Positions 43,894 to 51,880 of a stretch of DNA of 64,000 nucleotides are shown here, piece after piece (the first letter of the stretch is position 1; every line of letters starts with the position of its first letter). Origin of the DNA: a bacterium. GTDB lineage: Bacteria; Zhuqueibacterota; Zhuqueibacteria; Oleimicrobiales; Geothermoviventaceae. Made by a program: the position numbers and the translations under genes. The notes under the pieces are model-generated. The model was not told the DNA's origin, searched no databases, and saw nothing but the letters and a program-made list of their open reading frames with translations. Location: NCBI GenBank assembly GCA_028275345.1, contig JAPWUV010000004.1:62001-126000 (forward strand). The letters are read 5' to 3'.

Positions 43894-46206
43894 ATGGATG
43901 CCGGTCGCTTCGAGAAACGTCTGGAAAGGATTCGCCAGCATCTCCGGCGGCACCCGCACCTTCAGGCCAAGATCCTGCGCCAGTTTCTGATCGAATTGCA
44001 CACAGCGGGTCTCGTGTCCGTCGAGCGGATTTACAGCGAAGCGGAGGGCAGGGCGGAGGACGCCGCTGCGCTCTTGTCTCGGGAGGGGGAAGCCCACCGG
44101 TTGACCCACGAGCGCAGGCGACGCATCGACGAGCTGATCATCCGCTATGCGGCCCGGTACTTCAGTGTACGCCGCATCGACCGCATCGTCAATCTGGCCG
44201 TGCGGCGGGAGTATGCTCAGCTATTGGAGGATTTCGCCAATCTGCCCAACGTCTCCTTTGATCTCCTGGCGGCCAGAGTGCGGGAGTTCTGCAGTTTGCC
44301 CCGGGGGGAGGTGCCTCTTCCTGAGGCGGAGGCGCTCGGGATCCGCGCGGCCCTCATCCGGCAGTTCGTGAGCGACCAGCTGGAATTCATCGGGGTGGCG
44401 AAACATCACATCCGGATTTGCGACTTCCTGCCGATCCTCGATCGGGCCATCGGTCCCAAGCAGGGCATCGGGAAGATCGGCGGGAAGGCGGCGGGGATGT
44501 TCCTGGCCTACAAGATTCTGACCCGGGATCCGGAGCTGGCCGAAATTGTCCGGAAGGTGGACTTGCGGATCCCGGAATCCTATTACCTCCGCTCGGACCT
44601 GTATCAGCAGTTCGTCCAAGAAAACGGGCTGATGATCTTTTACGACCAGAAGTACAAGCCCCTCGAAGAGATCCGCAAGGAGTACCCGGTCATCCGAGAG
44701 ATCTTCAAGAACGGCGAGTTCTCGCCCGACATCATGGCCCGGTTCCGAGCGCTGCTGGAGGAGGTCGGCACACACCCGCTGATCGTCCGCTCCTCGAGCC
44801 TATTGGAGGACAACTTCGGTTCGGCCTTCTCGGGCAAGTACGAGTCCATTTTCCTCCCGAACCAGGGGCCGCTCGAGGAAAGGCTTCAGGCCCTCGTCGG
44901 CGCCGTGGCGGAGGTCTACGCCAGCACGCTGGGTCCGGACCCAATCAGCTACCGTCGAGAGAAGAACCTCATCGACTACGATGAGAGGATGGGCGTTTTG
45001 ATTCAGAAGGTGGTGGGGGTGAAATACCGCCACTACTTTCTGCCGGTGTGGGCGGGCGTGGCCTTCTCGCGGAATGTCTATCGCTGGAGCACGCGGATCC
45101 GTCGGGAGGACGGACTGATGCGCATCGTCATGGGCCTCGGGACACGGGCGGTCGACCGGGTGGCGGCGGACTACCCGCGTCTCGTCGCCCTGGGCGCGCC
45201 GGGTCTTCGCCCGGCCATCGAGGCGAAGGATCTTCTGCGCTACTCGCAACACTGGATCGACGTGATCAACCTGGCTCGCAATCGGGTGGAGACCATCACT
45301 CTCCCCGAGCTGCTGGGTGATATGTCGGAGCCGTTTCCCGATCTCCACCTCATCGTCTCCATCAATGAGGAAGGCCACGTGCGGCCAGTGGCCACGAAAC
45401 TCATCAATGCTCATCCCCGCGACTTGGTGATTACCTTCGACAGGCTGGCCACAGGCACGGATTTCTGCGAATGCATGCGGCGGATGCTCCAGCGTCTCGA
45501 AGCGGTTTATGGTAGTCCTGTCGACGTCGAGTTTGCCTACGACGGGCACTCGCTCTACCTTCTCCAGTGCCGGCCGCAGGCGGCGCGCATTGTGATGGAA
45601 CGCGTGGAGATCCCGAGGAACATCCCGAGGGAGCGCGTGATCTTCACCGTCGAGCACGATGCGCCCAACGCGCTGATCCGCGGGATCGAATACCTCGTCT
45701 ACGTCCGGCCGGAATGCTACGACCGGCTGAACACGGTGGAAGATCGGCTTGAGGTGGCTCGGGTCGTGGCTGCGCTCAACGACAAGCTTTCCCATACGAG
45801 TTTCGTTCTCATGGGCCCGGGTCGTTGGGGCAGCAACGATATCCGCCTCGGCGTCCGTGTTCGTTACAGCGACATCAACCACGCCCGGGTTTTGGTAGAG
45901 GTGGCCCGCCAGCGCGACGGTTACACGCCGGAGGTCTCCTTCGGAACGCATTTTTTCCAGGACCTAGTGGAGGCCGGGATCGTCTACCTTCCGCTCTATC
46001 CCGATGAACCGGGTGTGGTGTTCCGGGAAGAATTCCTGCTCAGCGCGCCGAACAAGCTGGGGGAACTCCTGCCCGAGATGGCCAAATGGGCCGACGTGGT
46101 TCGGGTGGTCCATCTTCCCTCCGCTACAGATGGCTTCACCGCCACCCTTGCTTCCGACGGGGAAGCCGACCGGGCGGTGCTCCACCTGGAGAAAGACTCG
46201 GTTTGA
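43894..46206 (+). CDS. PEP synthase/PPDK-type ATP-binding protein lacking the phosphohistidine and PEP domains
   Basis: 770 aa from ATG 43894 (AGGAGGGG site). Residues about 1-185 are helical and unassigned. The ATP-grasp PPDK_N domain runs from about 190 to 565: GKIGGKAAGMFLAYKI (from ~192), LIVRSSSLLEDNFGSAFSGKYES (from ~296) and the closing EFAYDGHSLYLLQCRPQA (~546-563). The canonical TSHxA-type phosphohistidine and the PEP-binding barrel are missing. A ~200-residue C-terminal region with GPGRWGSND (641-649) and FGTHFFQDL (~682-690) replaces them. The reaction is unknown. It lies 80 bp after trpA. Confidence 0.78.
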   Translation: MDAGRFEKRLERIRQHLRRHPHLQAKILRQFLIELHTAGLVSVERIYSEAEGRAEDAAALLSREGEAHRLTHERRRRIDELIIRYAARYFSVRRIDRIVNLAVRREYAQLLEDFANLPNVSFDLLAARVREFCSLPRGEVPLPEAEALGIRAALIRQFVSDQLEFIGVAKHHIRICDFLPILDRAIGPKQGIGKIGGKAAGMFLAYKILTRDPELAEIVRKVDLRIPESYYLRSDLYQQFVQENGLMIFYDQKYKPLEEIRKEYPVIREIFKNGEFSPDIMARFRALLEEVGTHPLIVRSSSLLEDNFGSAFSGKYESIFLPNQGPLEERLQALVGAVAEVYASTLGPDPISYRREKNLIDYDERMGVLIQKVVGVKYRHYFLPVWAGVAFSRNVYRWSTRIRREDGLMRIVMGLGTRAVDRVAADYPRLVALGAPGLRPAIEAKDLLRYSQHWIDVINLARNRVETITLPELLGDMSEPFPDLHLIVSINEEGHVRPVATKLINAHPRDLVITFDRLATGTDFCECMRRMLQRLEAVYGSPVDVEFAYDGHSLYLLQCRPQAARIVMERVEIPRNIPRERVIFTVEHDAPNALIRGIEYLVYVRPECYDRLNTVEDRLEVARVVAALNDKLSHTSFVLMGPGRWGSNDIRLGVRVRYSDINHARVLVEVARQRDGYTPEVSFGTHFFQDLVEAGIVYLPLYPDEPGVVFREEFLLSAPNKLGELLPEMAKWADVVRVVHLPSATDGFTATLASDGEADRAVLHLEKDSV

Positions 46207-46519
46207 CCCAGCGGGTCCAGTTGCGACGGGGTCCACCGCCGGGTTTGCCTGGCACGGTTTCTCCGCCGGGCCCGATGTCATCCTGTCTCAGTCAGTAGGG
46301 CTTGCCGGGCTTGGCTGACGAAATGCCAGCAATCTCTGCCATCTCTACTCCCTAGCTCCAAGACCTTCTACGATCCTCCAATTCCCTAATTTGCAAAGGC
46401 TTGAATGGGATACCTCGCGTTGGCACGTGGCTTGTAACTTCCGGGTGCGAAAGCGCAACGAAGGGCAAAGGGTCGGAAGCTGAGGCGATGGAAAACCCCG
46501 AGCAAGGAGGTGATAAGCC
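46207..46519. other. Intergenic region upstream of the Hsp20 gene
   Basis: 313 bases with no convincing coding sequence. It holds the sigma54-like site listed next, and a GTCAG/CTGAC inverted repeat around 46290-46316 that might terminate the preceding transcript. The ribosome site AGCAAGGAGGTGA directly precedes the Hsp20 ATG. Confidence 0.4.
46420..46435 (+). promoter_or_regulatory. Sigma54-like promoter for Hsp20
   Basis: TTGGCACGTGGCTTGT closely matches the -24/-12 consensus (TGGCACG-N4-TTGC), except that the -12 GC is GT. The start site would be near 46447, about 70 bp before the ATG. No convincing -35/-10 pair was found in the same interval. No sigma54 activator gene is in the window. 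Confidence 0.45.
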
Positions 46520-46969
46520 ATGGCAGTCGTCAGATGGCGCCCTGTGATGCGAGACCTGATGAGCATTCAGGACGAGTTTAATCGGATGGTGGACGAGTTC
46601 TTCGGCCGTTGGCCTAGCCTTCGGAGTGAGGCTGGCAGTTGGTGGGTCCCAGCGATGGACGTCTACGAGACCGATGAGGGGATTGTGGTGAAGGCCGAGC
46701 TTCCCGGCGTGCGGAAGGAGGACCTGAAGATCAGCGTGGACAATAACGTGCTGACGATCCGCGCCGAGAAGAAGCAAGACGGCCCCAAGGACGTCAACTG
46801 CTACTACTGCTCCGAGCGGGTCTTCGGCACCTTCCAGCGCAGCTTCACCCTGCCGAACACGGCGGACACGACGCGGGTGAAGGCCAGCTACCGCGACGGC
46901 GTGCTCGTCGTCGAGGTGCCGAAGAAAGAGGAGGCCAAGCCGAAGGAGATTCAGGTCGAAGTGCAGTGA
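46520..46969 (+). CDS. Small heat-shock protein (Hsp20 / alpha-crystallin)
   Basis: 149 aa. The alpha-crystallin domain spans about residues 38-140 (VPAMDVYETDEGIVVKAELPGV, DLKISVDNNVLTIRAEKK, FTLPNTADTTRVKASYRDGVLVVEVPK). The C-terminal IQV corresponds to the I-x-I/V oligomerisation motif. It is an ATP-independent holdase. It heads a run of chaperone and protease genes on the same strand but is followed by its own hairpin terminator. Confidence 0.95.
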   Translation: MAVVRWRPVMRDLMSIQDEFNRMVDEFFGRWPSLRSEAGSWWVPAMDVYETDEGIVVKAELPGVRKEDLKISVDNNVLTIRAEKKQDGPKDVNCYYCSERVFGTFQRSFTLPNTADTTRVKASYRDGVLVVEVPKKEEAKPKEIQVEVQ

Positions 46970-46997
46970 CTTGAAGGTCGCACAGCTCAGTCGTTCC

Positions 46998-47024
46998 GGA
47001 AGGCCCGCCTCTGGCGGGCCTTCC
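46998..47024 (+). terminator. Terminator hairpin after Hsp20
   Basis: A perfect 12-bp inverted repeat (GGAAGGCCCGCC and its complement) with a TCT loop, followed by TCT without a long U run. The stem is strong, but termination would be weaker than for the attenuators. Confidence 0.65.
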
Positions 47025-47190
47025 TCTACGAGGGCGATTTGCCTACGAAGCAGGCCGCGGAGATTCCTATTGCAATCCACGGGGGGCCCGGGTAAATTAC
47101 TCCGGGCTGTCCGAACCGATCCCCCCGGCAGGGGGCCATCGAGGGGGAGCATTCCTGATACGGCGGTCGGTGATCGCGCGGCTTGCTTCC

Positions 47191-47802
47191 ATGGCGAGAG
47201 AAGACTACTACAAGATCCTCGGGGTAGATCGTGACGCCGACGAGGAGGAAATCAAGCGGGCCTACCGGCGAGTGGCCAAGGAGTGCCACCCGGACGTCAC
47301 CCAGGGTGACGAGGAGGCCGCCGAGCGCTTCCGCCGGGCCACCGAAGCATACGAAGTACTGCGCGATCCGCAAAAGCGAGCGGCATACGACCGGGAACTC
47401 TACGGTGCAGGGATCCCTTCTCCGGCGGGCAAGCCATGGGACTTCATGGATCTGGCAGACGAGCTCATCTGGAACATGCTGCGCGAGATACGTGGCTTTC
47501 CGGCATGGGACAATTTCGGCGGCGAACTGGAAATCGAGCTGACTCCGAGGGAGGCTCAAACCGGTATTCGCGTGAGCTTCGACGTGCCCATTGCCCGGCC
47601 GTGCGGCATCTGCGAAGGTTCGGGCTATTCGTGGTTCGGCGAGATCTGCCCCCGCTGTCGGGGCACCGGCCGGGTGGAGGGCAGTCGACGTGTGGCGATC
47701 GACATCCCTCCGGGTGTGCGTCAGGGGGATCGACTTCGGATCACGGTCCCCACAGGGACGCGCATCCTCGAGATCCTGGCGCGCATCCGGGTGGCGGGCT
47801 AG
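47191..47802 (+). CDS. Short DnaJ-like co-chaperone with a half zinc domain
   Basis: 203 aa from ATG 47191, where the J-domain begins ([12 protein letters not shown]); the frame opens 21 bp earlier. The J-domain (1-70) has HPD at 33-35. After a linker comes a short DnaJ C-terminal-type domain containing only two CxxC units (C138/C141 and C153/C156), where standard DnaJ has four. It ends after one beta-domain, so the second substrate-binding domain and dimerisation tail are absent. A canonical dnaJ lies 42 bp downstream; this may be a specialised partner for DnaK. Confidence 0.8.
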   Translation: MAREDYYKILGVDRDADEEEIKRAYRRVAKECHPDVTQGDEEAAERFRRATEAYEVLRDPQKRAAYDRELYGAGIPSPAGKPWDFMDLADELIWNMLREIRGFPAWDNFGGELEIELTPREAQTGIRVSFDVPIARPCGICEGSGYSWFGEICPRCRGTGRVEGSRRVAIDIPPGVRQGDRLRITVPTGTRILEILARIRVAG

Positions 47803-47844
47803 CGGGGTAGTTTCCCATTTGCAGCAGGAAAAACGCAGGAACCG

Positions 47845-48909
47845 ATGACCACGATCAAAGACTACTACAAGATCCTCGGCGTCTCGGAGAGCGCAAGCCC
47901 GGAGGAGATCAAGCGGGCCTACCGGGAGCTGGCCAAGAAGTACCATCCGGACCGGAATCCCGGCGACAAGAGCGCCGAGGAGAAGTTCAAGGAGATTGCC
48001 GAAGCGTACGGAGTTCTCAGCGATCCGCAGAAAAGGGCGCAATACGACCAGATGCGCAAATACGGCGCCGGGTTCGGCGGATTCCAGACCGAGGGTGGAT
48101 GGGAGGAGATCCTGCGTCACTTCGGTCGCGCGGGTGCGGGCCCAGGAACGGGAAGGGTGTTCACCTTCGAAGACCTGCATGGCTTTGGGGGACTGGGCGA
48201 CCTATTCCGCCAGTTCTTCGACTTCGGGGACCTCTTCGGGCCTGGGCGACCCTCGGAGCCTCGGGCGGAAGGTAGTCTTGAGGTGGAAGTGGAGGTGCCT
48301 TTCTTGACCGCGGTCCGCGGGGGGGAAATCGTCGTTGAGGTGAGCTTGCCGCAGCGATGCGACGCTTGCGGCGGTACGGGGGCTCGGAGCGGGCGTGGTC
48401 GGACTGTGTGTCGTGTTTGCGGAGGCTCCGGAAAGGTGATCAGCGACCAGGGCTTTTTCGCCGTCTCCAGACCCTGTCTGGCGTGCGGGGGAACTGGCTA
48501 CGTTATCTCCGATCCGTGCCCGAAATGCCACGGGCAGGGGGAGTTCACCTCGCGCAGGAAGTTCGCGGTACGGGTGCCGGAAGGCACGGACACCGGCAGT
48601 CGCCTCCGGCTACGGAAGGTCATTGAGCGCAGGGATGGCCGCCGGCAGGACCTCATCCTCCGTTTCCGGGTACAGCCGCACCACTTTTTCACTCGGCGCG
48701 GAAAGGACGTGTACTGCGAGGTGCCTCTCAGCGGGGAGCAGCTCGACCGCGGCGCCAGAATCCGGGTGGGCACGGTGCAAGGCAAGAAGGTCGAGATGCG
48801 AGTGCCCGCCGGGACAAAGGAAGGGACGGTTTTCCGCCTCCGGGGAATGGGCATCCGCACCCGGAACGGCACTGGGGACCAGTACGTTAGGGTGCGGAGA
48901 GCAGCCTAA
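47845..48909 (+). CDS. dnaJ: Chaperone protein DnaJ (Hsp40)
   Basis: 354 aa. J-domain with HPD at 34-36; a glycine/phenylalanine-containing linker; then the full zinc region with four CxxCxGxG-type units ([32 protein letters not shown]); and both C-terminal substrate domains. It stimulates DnaK ATPase and delivers substrates. dnaK lies about 3 kb downstream; no grpE is in the window. Confidence 0.95.
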   Translation: MTTIKDYYKILGVSESASPEEIKRAYRELAKKYHPDRNPGDKSAEEKFKEIAEAYGVLSDPQKRAQYDQMRKYGAGFGGFQTEGGWEEILRHFGRAGAGPGTGRVFTFEDLHGFGGLGDLFRQFFDFGDLFGPGRPSEPRAEGSLEVEVEVPFLTAVRGGEIVVEVSLPQRCDACGGTGARSGRGRTVCRVCGGSGKVISDQGFFAVSRPCLACGGTGYVISDPCPKCHGQGEFTSRRKFAVRVPEGTDTGSRLRLRKVIERRDGRRQDLILRFRVQPHHFFTRRGKDVYCEVPLSGEQLDRGARIRVGTVQGKKVEMRVPAGTKEGTVFRLRGMGIRTRNGTGDQYVRVRRAA

Positions 48910-49177
48910 CCACGCCGATCTGGGATTCGGGCAAGGACGGGCTCGTCTGCCGCCAGGTGACAGGAGAGGGGCATTCCTGCCGGTTGGGGATTGCGGAGGG
49001 CATGATTTTGGCCGCTCCGACCATTGGCGCAAAGCCGAAGAAGTCCCGCGGAGAGCGTCGGATGCACGGGTTGGACCTTGGGGCGCTGTCCGGCGGGCGG
49101 AACGAACACCTGCCCTCAGACGTCAAAGCCTTGGCTTCGCGCCAGGGAAAGGTTGGGGCATTCCGTGGAGGGAGAAG

Positions 49178-50650
49178 ATGAAGCGATCCTATCTGCTTGG
49201 GGCGATCCTTCTGGTTTTCGTCGGCGTGGTGGTGGGGCTTATCCTGGCCTCCAACCTGAATTGGACTTCCTCTTCTGCAGCTCTCTCCCGGGAGGGCAAG
49301 TCGGGCGTGGTTTTGGGAGACCAAGGCCCCGAGTCGCAAGCCATTCTCGAGGCGCAAAACACCAGTCGCGTCTTCGTGGAGGTGGTCAAAAAAGTGGCCC
49401 CTGCGGTAGTGACGATCACCTCGGAGAAGCGCATCCGCAATCCGTGGAGCGATTTCTTCCGCTACTTCGGTTACGGGGAAGAGGAGTTGCTCCAGCGCGG
49501 GCTGGGCTCGGGGGTGATTGTGAGCAAAGATGGCTATATTCTCACCAACCACCACGTGATCAAAGACGCCGACAGGATCAACGTGGTGTACAATCGGAAA
49601 GAGTACAAGGCCAAGGTCATCGGGAGCGATCCCAGCACGGATGTGGCAGTGGTGAAGATCGACGCCGACGAAGAGCTGCCGGTGGTTCGCTTCGGGGACT
49701 CGGATAAGCTGGAAGTGGGCGAGTGGGTGTTGGCCATCGGTAGCCCGTTCTCGGAGGTGCTGGAGCACACGGTGACGCACGGGATTGTGAGCGCCAAAGG
49801 CCGTCGGGGTCTCGGGATTTCCGGGAGCCAGATGCGGTACCAGGACTTCATCCAGACCGATGCTGCGATCAACCCCGGTAACAGCGGAGGTGCCCTCGTC
49901 AATCTTCGAGGCGAGCTCGTGGGGATCAATACGGCGATCGTCGGCCAGACGAACGTGGGCATCGGGTTCGCCATTCCCATCAACATGGCGCGCTGGGTGA
50001 TGGAGCAACTCATCACCAAGGGGAAGGTCGTCCGCGGTTGGCTTGGTGTGAAGATCCAGTCTGTCGACGACAAGATCGCCCGGGCCTACGGTTTGGATCG
50101 CCCGATGGGGGCTTTGGTGGTCGAGGTAGTAGAGGATGGCCCAGCTCAGAAAGCAGGAATCAAGGAGGGGGACCTCATCATCGAGCTCGAGGGCCAGAAG
50201 ATCGAAGACAGCCAGCACCTCACCAACCTCGTGGCCAGTTACGCGCCCGGCACCGAGGTGGAGTTGGTGGTGATCCGCGACAAGGGCCGGAAGACGTTCC
50301 GAGTGAAACTCGGGGAGCGGCCGGAGGAAGAAAAGCTTGCGCAATCCGGCGGGTCCCGCAGCGAAACGCTCGGCTTGAGCGTGCAGACTCTGACGAACGA
50401 TCTCGCCTCGCGCCTCGGCTATGAGGGAGAGCGAGGAGTTGTGGTCACAGATGTGGAACCGGGCAGCCCAGCGGACCGAGCCGGTTTGAATCAGGGCGAC
50501 CTGATCCTGGAGGCCAATCGTCAGCGGGTTACCTCCGCAGGCGAGTTCCGGGCCCTCGTGGAGAGGTTGAAGCCGGGCGACGTCTTGCTCCTCCGCGTCC
50601 GACGGGGTAAACAGGTGTTCTTTGCGGCGATCGAAGTCCCGGAGGAGTAA
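49178..50650 (+). CDS. Periplasmic Do/HtrA serine protease with two PDZ domains
   Basis: 490 aa from ATG 49178 (GGAGGGAGAAG site). An N-terminal hydrophobic segment (residues 4-24) acts as a signal or anchor. The trypsin-like domain has the triad H126 (LTNHHVI), D155 (STDVAVVKID) and S236 (NPGNSGGAL). Two PDZ domains follow, the first at about residues 280-375 and the second at the C-terminus (GVVVTDVEPGSPADRAGLNQGDLILEANRQRV). DegP/DegQ/MucD-type proteases remove misfolded envelope proteins. About 270 bp without a gene precede it. Confidence 0.94.
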   Translation: MKRSYLLGAILLVFVGVVVGLILASNLNWTSSSAALSREGKSGVVLGDQGPESQAILEAQNTSRVFVEVVKKVAPAVVTITSEKRIRNPWSDFFRYFGYGEEELLQRGLGSGVIVSKDGYILTNHHVIKDADRINVVYNRKEYKAKVIGSDPSTDVAVVKIDADEELPVVRFGDSDKLEVGEWVLAIGSPFSEVLEHTVTHGIVSAKGRRGLGISGSQMRYQDFIQTDAAINPGNSGGALVNLRGELVGINTAIVGQTNVGIGFAIPINMARWVMEQLITKGKVVRGWLGVKIQSVDDKIARAYGLDRPMGALVVEVVEDGPAQKAGIKEGDLIIELEGQKIEDSQHLTNLVASYAPGTEVELVVIRDKGRKTFRVKLGERPEEEKLAQSGGSRSETLGLSVQTLTNDLASRLGYEGERGVVVTDVEPGSPADRAGLNQGDLILEANRQRVTSAGEFRALVERLKPGDVLLLRVRRGKQVFFAAIEVPEE

Positions 50651-50721
50651 GAGGCTGGCCCACACCGGCCGGAGCAGCTTTCGTCTCTCGGACCGCGACG
50701 GACGGGATCGGGAAACGGGAA

Positions 50722-50747
50722 GGGCGCCCTCTGAGGTGCGGGCGCCC
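50722..50747 (+). repeat. GGGCGCCC inverted repeat after htrA
   Basis: Two copies of the self-complementary octamer GGGCGCCC (50722-50729, 50740-50747) form an eight-base stem with a ten-base loop. A GAACG/CGTTC stem ending in TTT follows directly (50748-50767). Together they may terminate the htrA transcript. Confidence 0.45.
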
Positions 50748-50788
50748 GAACGTGAGCGCCGTTCTTTGAAATGCCTGCGTCGAAGCAC

Positions 50789-50805
50789 CCGGTTGGACCA
50801 ACCGG
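50789..50805 (+). promoter_or_regulatory. Hairpin at the ribosome site of the 50816 gene
   Basis: CCGGTTG-GAC-CAACCGG forms a seven-base stem whose last two bases are the first two of the GGAGGG ribosome site (50804-50809) before ATG 50816. It could limit translation initiation; function is not shown. Confidence 0.4.
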
Positions 50806-50815
50806 AGGGTGAGCC

Positions 50816-51259
50816 ATGAAAGTGTGCCGGAACTGTCCGTCGTTCCACGACGGCAAGAAGTGGGCAATGAACCGGCAGAAGTGGGAGGAGCTTCGCAAGC
50901 AAGGCGCAGAGGAGGTTCTTTGCGAAGCCTGCAGGAGGATTCGCGACCGGGTGGTGGGCGGCATTGTCTACGCGGAAGGCCCAGTGCTGGAGGAGCGGCG
51001 CGACGAGGTGATCCGTATGCTCAGGCGCGAAGAGGAGATCGAATCGGGTAGGAACCACCTGTGCCGGATCCTCGAGATCCAACAGGAGGGGCCCAGATGG
51101 ACGATCACCACGATCAACCAGTGGATGGCCCTGCACATCGCCAAACAGCTACGCAAGGCGTTCAAGGGCCGGCTCGAAGTGGAGCGTGATGCTTCCGGTC
51201 GAGGGGGCCGCGGCAGCCGTGGCCGGGAAGAAATCGTAGTCAAATGGTACCAGGCCTGA
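50816..51259 (+). CDS. Small zinc-ribbon protein, BCAM0308/NMD3-like
   Basis: 147 aa. Cysteine pairs C4/C7 and C36/C39 (CEACRRIRDRVVGGIVYAEGPVLEERRDEVIRMLRREEEIE) suggest a zinc ribbon. The C-terminal part (MALHIAKQLRKAFKGRLEVE, ending in VKW) resembles the BCAM0308/NMD3-like family of unknown function. It lies between HtrA and FmdB-type genes in the stress cluster. The name is a recollection of family pattern rather than a database match; treat the role as unknown. Confidence 0.6.
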   Translation: MKVCRNCPSFHDGKKWAMNRQKWEELRKQGAEEVLCEACRRIRDRVVGGIVYAEGPVLEERRDEVIRMLRREEEIESGRNHLCRILEIQQEGPRWTITTINQWMALHIAKQLRKAFKGRLEVERDASGRGGRGSRGREEIVVKWYQA

Positions 51260-51417
51260 GGGAGGCGGCAATAGCCAGACGCGAACAACGGATCACGCAA
51301 AACCATTGCAGCAGGAACGCAAGTTGCAACACATGATCGGTGTGCTGTCCCGTGCGACGAAAGTGCAGTCCTGCTACTCCCAGGACCGGCCGGAGCTTAC
51401 AGACGGAGGTGGGAAGG

Positions 51418-51702
51418 ATGCCGACGTACGAGTATCGCTGTCTGGATTGCGGACGTCATTTCGAGGCCTTTCAGATGATTTCGGAGCCCCCGATTGAGCA
51501 GTGCCCCCACTGCGGCGGAAGGGCGCAGCGTCTGATCAGCGCGGGGGCTGGCCTGCTCTTCAAAGGGAACGGCTTCTACATCACCGACTACCGCAGTCGC
51601 GAATACAAGAAGGCGGCCGAAGGGGAATCCAAGTCCAAGGGAGGTAGCTCCAGCGGATCGGAATCCGGATCCAGTAGCTCGTCAAGCGAGAGCCATGACT
51701 GA
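51418..51702 (+). CDS. FmdB-family zinc-ribbon protein
   Basis: 94 aa from ATG 51418 (GGAGGTGGGAAGG site). The N-terminus MPTYEYRCLDCG with C8/C11 and C29/C32 is the FmdB regulatory-protein zinc ribbon, followed by FKGNGFYITDYRS. The last ~25 residues are almost only Ser, Gly, Glu and Lys, a low-complexity acidic tail. Function unclear; the family was first linked to formamidase regulation. Confidence 0.88.
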   Translation: MPTYEYRCLDCGRHFEAFQMISEPPIEQCPHCGGRAQRLISAGAGLLFKGNGFYITDYRSREYKKAAEGESKSKGGSSSGSESGSSSSSSESHD

Positions 51703-51748
51703 CACTTTGGCAGCTTCTCCGGCGGGATTCCCCATTTTCTCAGGTTTG

Positions 51749-51787
51749 CAAACGCGGGGCTGCCCCACGCAGCCCCGATTCCGTTTG
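51749..51787 (+). repeat. Long inverted repeat upstream of dnaK
   Basis: A nine-base perfect stem CGGGGCTGC/GCAGCCCCG (51755-51763, 51769-51777) with a five-base loop, extended by CAAACG/CGTTTG across a four-base bulge. There is no U run. It could end the upstream transcript or act in the dnaK leader. It is not a CIRCE element. Confidence 0.5.
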
Positions 51788-51880
51788 TAGACGGCGGGCA
51801 CGAGCCCCGCGGCCGGACTGGAGCTCGGGAGGGGAAGCTCTTTCCGAGAGGATGGAAGGGTACAGTATTAGGAGCGGGAA

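Noticed and set aside
48887-51136. 749-codon open frame on the minus strand over htrA
   Set aside because: It is antisense to a protease gene with an intact catalytic triad. Its protein has no recognisable family or realistic composition; long antisense frames are expected at this GC content.
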